This document shows positions 1 to 7,660 of a stretch of DNA of 25,322 nt, piece after piece (the first letter of the stretch is position 1; the number at the start of each line of letters is the position of its first letter). The notes below the pieces were generated by a model that was not told where the DNA came from, did no database searches, and saw nothing but the letters and a program-made list of their open reading frames with translations. This DNA comes from a virus: positions 1 through 25,322 of the IMG/VR virus record IMGVR_UViG_3300023108_000134, one strand, 5' to 3'. Position numbers and translations under genes: made by a program.

Positions 1-786
1 CAAAACCAATCAGCAATAGACAATGCAAGGTCCGTAAATGTAGATGCTATTGCACGACAGGCTCAAATTCAAGCAGAGTTAGATCAGGCAACTACTGAAC
101 TTAATACTGTTAATAGAACTCTTAGTGTCACAGAACAAGCCCAAGCAGAGTTATTAGAATTAAGAAGGTCACAGACAGGTGCACCTAGTCAAGTTAGTAC
201 AGCGTCTGGTCCAGTGAGTAATCCACTTGGTATTGATGCACCAGTGCGGTTTGGAAGTGATACAATTGATAGTAGTGACACATATGTTCCTGAAAACGAC
301 AGAAGTGGTGGCACTATTATGTTTGGTGGTGTTAAAGCAAACATGGAAAACAGTGCTGACCATTCAAATATAGAACTAGAAATAAGAGGTGATCCTTATT
401 GGCTAGGAAAACCAAATACATTTTATACAACTACTACAACTGGAGAACTTGCAGATTATCAAACAGGGCAAAACATGTTCTATTTGAAAATAAATTTACC
501 TGCACTTGACCCTAATGATTTTGATAGTGTGTCTCCAAATGATAGTTATACTATAAGTGGATTGTATGTTGTAACACATGTTATTAATAGTTTCCGTAAT
601 GGGTTGTTTACTCAATACTTAAAAGCGTTCAGAGACTTAGCAACTAATTCTAGCACAGTGTCTGATACATTAAATACAGATACTCCAATAGTACCATTAT
701 CAGGTCCTGACGACGGCACTAGGGGACCAGCAGCTGACCCTGCACAAACACAAGAAGATATCGAACCATCCAATGGAGTTCAATAA
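1..786 (+). CDS. Probable baseplate hub protein (gp27-like position), C-terminal part
   Basis: The frame is open from the first base, so this is the last 261 residues of a longer protein; an internal GTG at 214 is not the true start. The first 60 or so residues are rich in Q, A, E and L and look helical, possibly coiled coil. A beta-rich domain follows, containing IELEIRGDPYWLG and later GLYVVTHVINSFRNGLFTQ, then an acidic, proline-rich tail. The GDPYWLG element and the 'ISGLY.V..V' strand followed by 'NG.FTQ' resemble C-terminal domains of phage hub proteins. The stop overlaps the start of the gp5-like spike gene by one base (TAATG). In T4, gp27 binds gp5 at the centre of the baseplate, so position supports a hub role. 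The family assignment is inference from weak motifs; another baseplate or tail-end protein is possible. Confidence 0.6.
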   Translation, partial: QNQSAIDNARSVNVDAIARQAQIQAELDQATTELNTVNRTLSVTEQAQAELLELRRSQTGAPSQVSTASGPVSNPLGIDAPVRFGSDTIDSSDTYVPENDRSGGTIMFGGVKANMENSADHSNIELEIRGDPYWLGKPNTFYTTTTTGELADYQTGQNMFYLKINLPALDPNDFDSVSPNDSYTISGLYVVTHVINSFRNGLFTQYLKAFRDLATNSSTVSDTLNTDTPIVPLSGPDDGTRGPAADPAQTQEDIEPSNGVQ

Positions 787-2519
787 TGAGTATACCTAAA
801 AGTACAAATAAAAGATCCAGAAGAGTAAGTGATGCATTTAACCAAAATGCAATGACAAAAGGTATGAAAATTGCAGCAGGGCTGTATCGCGGAACTGTTG
901 TAGAAAACGGTGATCCTAACCAAATGGGTCGTGTTAAAGTACAAATATTTGGATTAAACGCTGCATATGATAGTTCTATTGACCCTGGTAATCCTGATGC
1001 ATACTTGGGTGCTATCTGGTGTAGACAGCTTAGTCCATTTGGTGGTACAACCAGTGGCAGCGATGGCACAGTAAGTCACGGCTTAACTGGTGGTGGCATT
1101 CCAGTAGGCACAGAAGTTCTAGTAAGTTTTGGCGCTGACAGTGATAAAGGTGTTATACTTGGCGTATTACCAGATGAAAAGAAAAATAGTACCATGGCTG
1201 GTCCAGTTGGTGGTATTAGTAGCGATGGTGAATTTACACAAGTTACTAGTACTAGTAGAGACAGTAGAAGTAGCGATAACCCTCCAAGCCACCCACAAGC
1301 AGAGGCATTAAGATCACAAGGACTTAACACTGACCGTTTACGTGGACCTAGCTTCAGTAACCCAAGACGAGAAACACCCAGTCGTGTTATTGGTATGAGC
1401 AGTGCAGATGGACATTCTATTGTAATGGACGATGGGTCTGCAGAAGATAATTCTAGTAATATTATGCGTTTTAGAACTGCTGGCGGCGCACAAATATTAA
1501 TGGACGACACAAACGGATTTACTTATATTATTAACCGTGATGGTACTACTTGGATTGAAATGAATCGTAATGGCGATTTAGATGTTTATGCGGCTAGTAG
1601 TATTAATATGCATACGCTGGGTAATTTTAATGTACACGCTAAAGGTGCTATCAATATGCAAGCAGACTTGGATGTTAATATACAAGCAAACGGTGCTCGT
1701 GGTATGAAATTAACTGCGTTAAATGGCAGCATGGACATCTTTTGTCAAACCAACCTGCAAATACAAGCAGAAGCAAATGGCAATTTACGTTGTGGCGGCA
1801 ACTATAGAGAAACTGCTGCACGTATTGATATGAATGGTCCAACTGCGGTGCCTGCTACAAAACCAACAATGACACAACTTACAGGTAATAAAACTGTAAC
1901 AGAAAGTGTAGCAACAAGAGTGCCTGAAGCTGAACCTTGGAACGGACATTTGGACGTTAGTGTTGTGGATACCACTAGTGCTAGTGGTGCAGAAAATACT
2001 GCGGCTAGTGATAACTTTTATTATAACGCACCAGCAAATCCAAATGCAGATGCTGGCGGTAGTACAAATACTGCACCTCCAGGTGGATTTCCTGATGCTG
2101 AAGATGACCCAAGTGGATTGTTTGCATGGGATGCTGGTGTTGACAGACGAGTAGATCCGGCATTACTTGAACTGGTTAGAGAAGTTGCAAGACGATTTGG
2201 TAGAAAACTAGTATTAAAGAGTGGGTATAGGGATCCTGGCAGGAATGCAAGAGCTGGTGGTGCTAGACTAAGTCAACACATGCAAGGTAAAGCAGTAGAC
2301 GTTGCTAGTGCGGGCTTTGGCAGACAGGAAGTTCTGCGTCTGTGTCAAATTGCAAGTGAAGTAGGTGTAATTGGATTAGGTATCTATAGTAGTGGCAACA
2401 CACACTTTGATAACAGAAGCGGCGCAAGAGCTAGTTGGGGAGATGACTATACACGAGCAAGTACTCCAAGTTGGGCACGTGAAGTTGCCGCTAACCACCG
2501 TGCAGGGAGATATAGTTAA
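786..2519 (+). CDS. 5: gp5-like baseplate central spike with C-terminal M15-type peptidase
   Basis: The product has 577 residues. Residues about 30-135 form an OB-fold domain typical of gp5/VgrG spikes (GLYRGTVVENGDPNQMGRVK, then GTEVLVSFGADSDKGVILGV). Residues about 205-345 are a run of short alternating strands (INMHTLGNFNVHAKGAINMQ) like the trimeric beta-helix needle. VPEAEPWNGH follows, close to an 'EPW..H' element common in gp5 proteins, then a flexible Gly/Asn/Pro linker. Residues about 446-577 look like a zinc D,D-carboxypeptidase or endopeptidase of family M15: SGYRDPGRNARAGG, SQHMQGKAVDV (ligands H498 and D505) and THFDNR (H540). T4 gp5 instead carries a lysozyme between the OB fold and the helix. 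The expected role is to puncture the outer membrane and cut peptidoglycan peptides during tail contraction. TAATG overlaps on both sides suggest coupled translation with its neighbours. Confidence 0.9.
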   Translation: MSIPKSTNKRSRRVSDAFNQNAMTKGMKIAAGLYRGTVVENGDPNQMGRVKVQIFGLNAAYDSSIDPGNPDAYLGAIWCRQLSPFGGTTSGSDGTVSHGLTGGGIPVGTEVLVSFGADSDKGVILGVLPDEKKNSTMAGPVGGISSDGEFTQVTSTSRDSRSSDNPPSHPQAEALRSQGLNTDRLRGPSFSNPRRETPSRVIGMSSADGHSIVMDDGSAEDNSSNIMRFRTAGGAQILMDDTNGFTYIINRDGTTWIEMNRNGDLDVYAASSINMHTLGNFNVHAKGAINMQADLDVNIQANGARGMKLTALNGSMDIFCQTNLQIQAEANGNLRCGGNYRETAARIDMNGPTAVPATKPTMTQLTGNKTVTESVATRVPEAEPWNGHLDVSVVDTTSASGAENTAASDNFYYNAPANPNADAGGSTNTAPPGGFPDAEDDPSGLFAWDAGVDRRVDPALLELVREVARRFGRKLVLKSGYRDPGRNARAGGARLSQHMQGKAVDVASAGFGRQEVLRLCQIASEVGVIGLGIYSSGNTHFDNRSGARASWGDDYTRASTPSWAREVAANHRAGRYS

Positions 2520-3223
2520 TGTTACAGTTTGTTAGTGAACGATATCGTATACCCTGGGATATTCATCCTATACAAGATATCTGGACGACTAGTAGAAATA
2601 TAAACATTTATCCTATTACTACAAGTAAAGAAATGTTGGAAATTATGCTTAGTAATAACCGCTTTAGAATGTTTAAAGAAAACGGTTCAATAGGTTATGG
2701 CTTTGGTGATGCTGATAAAGTAACTGGCATGACTGAACAAGAAGCATATAGTGAATGGTTAGATTATATCAAGTTAAAAGAACGTCAACTTAAAAAACAA
2801 TTACCGCTTGTTGAATTAACACAAACACAATTTGATGCACTGATGGGAATGTTTATTGGTGTAGGTAAATGGAGACGTATACCCAGTGATGAAGGTATAT
2901 ATGACGTTGAACGTGCTGTTAAAGAAAAACGTTGGAAATTGGTTGCTGACATGATAGCAAATTGTAACGTAAAAGGCCTAGATAGTAGGGCTCGACTTAA
3001 TGAAGCTCGTGTGCTAATGTTAGGTGATTATGCTGTTGATAAAGACAGAGGCTGGCTACGTGTAGAAGGCGTACAGCATACTAGAACAAAATATGTTAGT
3101 GGTGATTTAACTGAAAGTCAAAAACGTCAAGCAGAGTATGCATACTATAGACAGACTGGTGGAGGCTTCTTACCTAACATGGCTGAATCTAGAAAAAGAA
3201 AAGTCCAAATCGTATCTGGATAA
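2519..3223 (+). CDS. Lysozyme-fold (GH24-like) protein lacking the usual catalytic Glu
   Basis: The product has 234 residues and is coupled to the spike gene by a TAATG overlap. Residues about 36-171 follow the phage lysozyme (GH24) layout in order: an N-terminal helix, SIGYGFGD (57-64, the 'TIGYGH' position), GMTEQEAYSEWL (the 'G.ITE.EA..LL' helix), LTQTQFDALMGMFIGVG (the 'L.Q.Q.DAL.SF.FN.G' helix) and GLDSRARLNEARVLMLGDY (the 'GL..RR..E..L...G.Y' end). In active enzymes a glutamate lies seven residues before the aromatic of 'L.AY'; here that position is S45. The GYGH histidine is D64 and the threonine is S57. E41 is the nearest upstream acid. The fold call is fairly secure, but activity is doubtful. 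A structural or hub-associated role is plausible given its place among baseplate genes. It does not resemble T4 gp53, which occupies a similar slot in some phages. Confidence 0.72.
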   Translation: MLQFVSERYRIPWDIHPIQDIWTTSRNINIYPITTSKEMLEIMLSNNRFRMFKENGSIGYGFGDADKVTGMTEQEAYSEWLDYIKLKERQLKKQLPLVELTQTQFDALMGMFIGVGKWRRIPSDEGIYDVERAVKEKRWKLVADMIANCNVKGLDSRARLNEARVLMLGDYAVDKDRGWLRVEGVQHTRTKYVSGDLTESQKRQAEYAYYRQTGGGFLPNMAESRKRKVQIVSG

Positions 3224-3231
3224 TTAATCAT

Positions 3232-3239
3232 AATAAATA
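3232..3239 (+). promoter_or_regulatory. Candidate T4-type late promoter upstream of the HNH gene
   Basis: AATAAATA matches seven of eight bases of the T4 late -10 octamer TATAAATA. It lies in the 42-base gap between the lysozyme-like gene and the HNH gene, 26 bases before the ATG, with AGGGA at 3252-3256 as a ribosome binding site. In AT-rich DNA such a match can arise by chance. Confidence 0.4.
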
Positions 3240-3265
3240 TTTTTATAGCATAGGGAAACAAATAC

Positions 3266-3817
3266 ATGGGAAGTACTTTGTTGCTCAACGCTGATTGTTC
3301 GCCAATGGAAATGGCACCACTTAGTGTGTTAAGTTGGCGGGACGGTGTAAGAGCATATTGGAACGATAGTTACTATATTTTAAAAACTTATGATGACTGG
3401 AAAGTAAGCAGTCCTAATTTACAATTTGATGTACCGAGCATTGTAGTATCAAAAGTGTACAGAAAACCGCAAGAATTTGCAAAACTCAGCAGAAAAAACA
3501 TACTAATACGAGATCAATATAGATGCCAATATTGCGGCATAGTTTTCCACAATCATGAGCTAACACTTGACCACGTTCATCCACGTAGTCATGGCGGTAG
3601 GAGTACTTGGGAAAATTTAGTAACAGCATGTAAACCTTGTAACTGGAATAAAAGTAATAAACTTAATATTCAACCCATGCGGACGCCCAGGCGGCCCAGT
3701 TATCATGAGATTTATAACCAGAGCAAATGTTATCGTATTACAATTCCTGACCCTGCGTGGCAGGAATTTTTAAATTGGCCAGAGGATTTACTGGATATTA
3801 AAACTACTGTTAATTAA
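3266..3817 (+). CDS. Stand-alone HNH endonuclease
   Basis: The product has 183 residues. An N-terminal domain (LLLNADCSPMEMAPLSVLSW, then DGVRAYW and VPSIVVSKVYRKP) precedes an HNH nuclease domain at about 78-132. Zinc-binding cysteine pairs are C87/C90 (CQYC) and C122/C125 (CKPC). The active-site elements are LDHVHPRSHGG (H103), W115-ENL (N117) and NWNKSNK (N128), an H-N-N variant. This architecture matches a bacterial HNH family whose members begin 'LNADY.PL...PLS..SW', so the gene may derive from a bacterial relative. It has its own small upstream gap with a late-promoter-like octamer and AGGGA. Sitting between baseplate genes, it looks like a free-standing mobile or homing-type nuclease, although a packaging or host-DNA role is possible. 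Its target cannot be inferred. Confidence 0.88.
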   Translation: MGSTLLLNADCSPMEMAPLSVLSWRDGVRAYWNDSYYILKTYDDWKVSSPNLQFDVPSIVVSKVYRKPQEFAKLSRKNILIRDQYRCQYCGIVFHNHELTLDHVHPRSHGGRSTWENLVTACKPCNWNKSNKLNIQPMRTPRRPSYHEIYNQSKCYRITIPDPAWQEFLNWPEDLLDIKTTVN

Positions 3818-3820
3818 AGC

Positions 3821-3828
3821 CATAAATA
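3821..3828 (+). promoter_or_regulatory. CATAAATA late-promoter-like octamer abutting gp25
   Basis: CATAAATA differs at one base from the T4 late octamer. T4 late transcripts start about six bases past the octamer, which would put the start site at the gp25 ATG itself and give a leaderless message. No Shine-Dalgarno sequence is visible before that ATG. The motif may equally be fortuitous, with gp25 translated from upstream read-through. Confidence 0.25.
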
Positions 3829-3833
3829 GTATT

Positions 3834-4199
3834 ATGGCGACATTTAGAGGTTTTAGTACAATTGATCGTAAATTTGGCAACGTTGTCCTTGAGGACGTTG
3901 AACTTGCCAAGCGTGATCTATTAAATCATTTTTACACTCGTAAGGGCGAAAGACTTGGCGAACCAGAGTTCGGCAGTATTTTGCCTGATCTTGTATTTGA
4001 ACCACTGGACGATTTTACAATTAATGATGTTGAAGATGACGTTGTTAGTATTGTTTCAACAGATCCAAGATGGGAACTAAATTCAGTAGATACTGAAGTT
4101 GGTGAGCATAGTATTACATGTCGTGTAAATCTTACTTATAGACCGGATAGCACAATAGAAGAGCTTTATCTAGAGTTTACAGCGGAAGAAGAGTATTAA
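3834..4199 (+). CDS. 25: Baseplate wedge protein gp25
   Basis: The product has 121 residues, the usual size for the gp25/GpW-gp25 family. It begins FRGFSTIDRKFGNVVLEDVE and carries the family signature TRKGERLGEPEFGSILPDLV, the conserved 'E-P-x-(F/Y)G' segment that holds the sheath-initiator core. It ends in a two-strand hairpin, ITCRVNLTYRPDSTIEELYL. In T4, gp25 sits on the wedge core and primes sheath polymerisation together with gp6 and gp53. The gene starts 16 bases after the HNH stop and ends two bases before gp6. No clear ribosome binding site precedes the ATG, unlike most genes here. The family call is secure. Confidence 0.93.
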   Translation: MATFRGFSTIDRKFGNVVLEDVELAKRDLLNHFYTRKGERLGEPEFGSILPDLVFEPLDDFTINDVEDDVVSIVSTDPRWELNSVDTEVGEHSITCRVNLTYRPDSTIEELYLEFTAEEEY

Positions 4200-4201
4200 A
4201 A

Positions 4202-7200
4202 ATGGCACAGAGCGTTAGACAACGAAATTTGTTTGCAGCAGAAGATTTTACAGTTGTATATGACAGCTTTAAACAAGCAAACTTTCAGGCATATGATTAT
4301 GACACCATTAAAGAAACAATGGTTGATTATGTACGTAATAACTATCCTGAAAACTTTAATGATTGGATTCAGTCCAGTGAATTTGTAAGTTTAATTGAAC
4401 TTATGAGTTTCTTGGGACACAACCTTGCATTCCGTAATGACCTTGCTGCTCGTGAAAACTTTTTAAGTACAGCAGAACGCCGTGCCAGCGTTATCCGCAT
4501 TGCTGACTTTTTAAACTATAACCCAGTTAGAAATACCGCAGCCAATGGCGTACTTAAAATTCAGAGTATCAAGACTACACAAAATGTCTACAATGTCAAT
4601 GGACAAAGTTTAAAAAATACTGAAGTGCGTTTTGTAAACGATCAAAACACTACAAGTTATCAGGACTTTTTGTTAATCTTAAATGAAATGCTAGGCAGTC
4701 AAAACAAGTTTGGTAAGCCAACAGGAAGTGGTACAATTGATGGTGTTGCTAGTGAAATTTATCAAACAACCAGTGTTGAAAATACTGACATTGCTCTAAA
4801 GTTTACAGCAAAGGTTAACGGAACAACACAGGCGTTTGAAGTTGTCAATAGTGATATCTTAGATGGCGATACACTGATTGAGCCTTCACCAGAACCAGGT
4901 AGAAACTTAAACTTAATTTATAAAAATGACAATCAGGGTATTGGTAGTGCTAATACTGGATTTTTTGTACAGTTTAAACAGGGTACACTAACATACAGTG
5001 ATTACAATGCAGACAGTGCTATCACAAGTTTGTTATTGGATTTAAACAGTACTAATGTAAACAATAATGACGTATGGGTACAAAATGTTGACACCACTGG
5101 CGCAGTAATTAATAACTGGACTAAAATTGATAGTACAACTGGTACAAATGCTATCTACAATGCATTTAATGATAACCGTAACTTGTTTAGTGTTAAAACA
5201 CTGGACAACGACAATGTTGCAATTCAGTTTGGTGATGGTATTTTTGCAGATATTCCACGTGGTGTGTTACGTGTTTGGTATCGCAACAGTTTAAACTTAA
5301 CTTATGTTCTAAATCCAGATGATGTAGGTAGTGTTAAGTTTGTATTTGATTATACCGCGGCAGACGGCAACGTTTACCGTGCAACAATGAGTGCAGAGTT
5401 AGAAGAAAGTGTTACTAATGCCAGCAGCCGTGAAACTGTAACGAGCATTAAAGAAAATGCTGGCCGTGTGTTTGCAACACAGGACCGCATGATTACAAAT
5501 GAAGACTATAACATTTATCCACTAACTGCTGGTGAAAATATTCGTAAAATTAAAAGTGTAAACCGTACACATAGTGGACACAGCCGCTTTATTGATATTA
5601 ATGATCCAACTGCAACATACCAAAATGTTAACATGATCACTGATGATGGATATTTGTACAGTAACAGTGTAATTGATAGACAAAGTTTGTCTGTACCTAC
5701 TACACTTACAACAAATCAAATATTTGAAAAATATATTTCAGATGTAATTTATAATCCTGAAGTAATGAACATGTTCTATCAGAATTATGATGTTATTAAT
5801 GTAACAAGTACATTTTACTTTAACCAGGTAAACAAAAACAGCAAAAGCAGTACAGGTTATATCACTGATAGCAGTGGTGTAATTCAAAAAGCAGGACTTG
5901 CTGCAAGCACACTATTAAGTAACGTTAAAGTAGGAAGTATTATTGAATTTATTGAGCCTCCTTACGTTGATGGTGCAATTGGTGAAGTTGGTGACTTTTT
6001 ACAAGTATTAAGCGGTGGCAGCGGATATAATGATAATTTCCCACCACAAATTACTATCACTGGTAATGGGTATAATGCTGATGCAGAAGCAATTGTACAA
6101 AATGGACAAATTGTTGCTGTACGCATTACTAACGGTGGTGCTGGGTATACTAACCCAGTTACAGTAACAGTGGGCGGCAGTGGTGCAGGTGCTATCATCC
6201 GTGCTACAGCACAGCCTACAAAACGTGTATGGGCAAGAGTTACACGACTATATCAAGACGGGCTAGGTGTTGATGATTTAAGTGGTAACCCGCTTGGTTT
6301 AGATACAAAAGGAAACGGTGCAGTTGCACTGAGTAAAGTTATCAGTAATAATGCAAAACTAACTAGAATCTTCCCAGCATATAATACAAAGTTTGACAAC
6401 AACGAAACAAATAATATTATACAAGCACTTAGTGCAGGTAATCCATTTGGTGTGCGTTTTGATAGTGATCAGGGCAAGTGGAAAGTTATTCTTGAAAAAG
6501 ACTTACCTACAACTATCAATACTGATATTGATTTAACATATGCTGGTAATACCAGCAGTAACAACTTGGATGACAGTTGGATTATTCACGTCAGTTTCCC
6601 ACAAAATAAAATGCTATTCCGTTACAGAAAGTTTAGAATAGTATTTGGCAGTGAAAATAATATTCAATTCTTTAATCAGAATGATAGTTATAAATTTAAT
6701 AGTGAAACTAACAAGCCTGAACGTGACAGAATTAGAATTTTTGGAACTAATAGTGACCCAGTAACTGGACTATATCCAATTGGCGAAGATACAAACTTCT
6801 TTGCATATAAGTATTTCAGCACTACAGATGGCTATACGGATGATAGAAAAGTGATTGTTACACTAAGCGATCTTAATAACGATCTATATCCAGACAATCC
6901 ACTGGCATTCCAGAACATTGTAGGAAGTTCACAAATTGGTCTAGGTTCAGTAACTGAAGATGGATTTAGTTATACAGTGTACGATCCAGATGTTACTCCT
7001 AGTGTCACAGGTAGAGCTAATATTGACTTCCAGTGGAGAAGAGTAGCAGAATTAACAAACCGTATTGACCCAGCAATTACTAATATTGTAGATGTATTTG
7101 TGTTAACACAAAACTATGATACGCAGTATAGAGACTGGATTGTTAACGATAGAAGCAGTAAAAATAAACCATTGTCACCAAGCAGTGATGAACTAAGTAT

Positions 7201-7639
7201 GCAGTTTGCTAATTTAGACAGTAAGAAAAGCATGAGTGACAGCATCATTTATCGCAGTGCAAAATATAAATCATTGTTTGGTTCAACAGCAGACGAAAAC
7301 TTACAAGCAAAATTCCGTGTAATTAAAGTTGCTGGTACAAGTTTAAGTGACAGTCAAATTAAAAGCCGTGTGCTAACAGCAATCAACGAGTTCTTTAATA
7401 TTGATAACTGGGACTTTGGTGAAACGTTCTACTTTACAGAGCTAGCAGCGTATGTACATAATCAACTACTAGGTATTGTAAGCAGTATTGCAATCGTTCC
7501 AACAGAAGAAAACAGTGCTTTTGGTAACCTTTTCCAGGTTACGCCAAATACAGATGAACTGTTTATACCAGATGCAGATCTAAATGATATAGAAATTGTG
7601 GATAACTTTACAGGTACGAACCTGCGTTCACAGATTTAA
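4202..7639 (+). CDS. 6: Baseplate wedge protein gp6, enlarged
   Basis: The N-terminal 110 residues match T4-like gp6 closely: FNDWIQSSEFVSLIELMSFL, then LAFRNDLAARENFLSTAERR and IADFLNYNPVRN. A J-like baseplate domain follows (VAIQFGDGIFADIPRGVLRV near residue 345, then NAGRVFATQDRMITNEDYNI). The C-terminus (QIKSRVLTAINEFFNIDNWD, FGETFYFTELAAYVHNQ) is the typical gp6 end involved in wedge contacts. At 1,145 residues it is much longer than T4 gp6 (about 660). Part of the excess is a GG(S/A)GY segment near residues 600-675 (GGSGYNDNFPPQITITGNGY, NGGAGYTNPVTVTVGGSGAG), a small beta module frequent in marine phage structural proteins. gp6 dimers form the ring that joins the wedges to the hub. AGAAGAG at the end of gp25 may serve as the ribosome binding site. 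Confidence 0.92.
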   Translation: MAQSVRQRNLFAAEDFTVVYDSFKQANFQAYDYDTIKETMVDYVRNNYPENFNDWIQSSEFVSLIELMSFLGHNLAFRNDLAARENFLSTAERRASVIRIADFLNYNPVRNTAANGVLKIQSIKTTQNVYNVNGQSLKNTEVRFVNDQNTTSYQDFLLILNEMLGSQNKFGKPTGSGTIDGVASEIYQTTSVENTDIALKFTAKVNGTTQAFEVVNSDILDGDTLIEPSPEPGRNLNLIYKNDNQGIGSANTGFFVQFKQGTLTYSDYNADSAITSLLLDLNSTNVNNNDVWVQNVDTTGAVINNWTKIDSTTGTNAIYNAFNDNRNLFSVKTLDNDNVAIQFGDGIFADIPRGVLRVWYRNSLNLTYVLNPDDVGSVKFVFDYTAADGNVYRATMSAELEESVTNASSRETVTSIKENAGRVFATQDRMITNEDYNIYPLTAGENIRKIKSVNRTHSGHSRFIDINDPTATYQNVNMITDDGYLYSNSVIDRQSLSVPTTLTTNQIFEKYISDVIYNPEVMNMFYQNYDVINVTSTFYFNQVNKNSKSSTGYITDSSGVIQKAGLAASTLLSNVKVGSIIEFIEPPYVDGAIGEVGDFLQVLSGGSGYNDNFPPQITITGNGYNADAEAIVQNGQIVAVRITNGGAGYTNPVTVTVGGSGAGAIIRATAQPTKRVWARVTRLYQDGLGVDDLSGNPLGLDTKGNGAVALSKVISNNAKLTRIFPAYNTKFDNNETNNIIQALSAGNPFGVRFDSDQGKWKVILEKDLPTTINTDIDLTYAGNTSSNNLDDSWIIHVSFPQNKMLFRYRKFRIVFGSENNIQFFNQNDSYKFNSETNKPERDRIRIFGTNSDPVTGLYPIGEDTNFFAYKYFSTTDGYTDDRKVIVTLSDLNNDLYPDNPLAFQNIVGSSQIGLGSVTEDGFSYTVYDPDVTPSVTGRANIDFQWRRVAELTNRIDPAITNIVDVFVLTQNYDTQYRDWIVNDRSSKNKPLSPSSDELSMQFANLDSKKSMSDSIIYRSAKYKSLFGSTADENLQAKFRVIKVAGTSLSDSQIKSRVLTAINEFFNIDNWDFGETFYFTELAAYVHNQLLGIVSSIAIVPTEENSAFGNLFQVTPNTDELFIPDADLNDIEIVDNFTGTNLRSQI

Positions 7640-7660
7640 TACCAAAGGATAAAATTAATA

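Noticed and set aside
1076-1510. Minus-strand open frame of 144 codons
   Set aside because: It lies wholly opposite the gp5-like gene, with no ribosome binding site or recognisable domain; its composition mirrors the sense gene.
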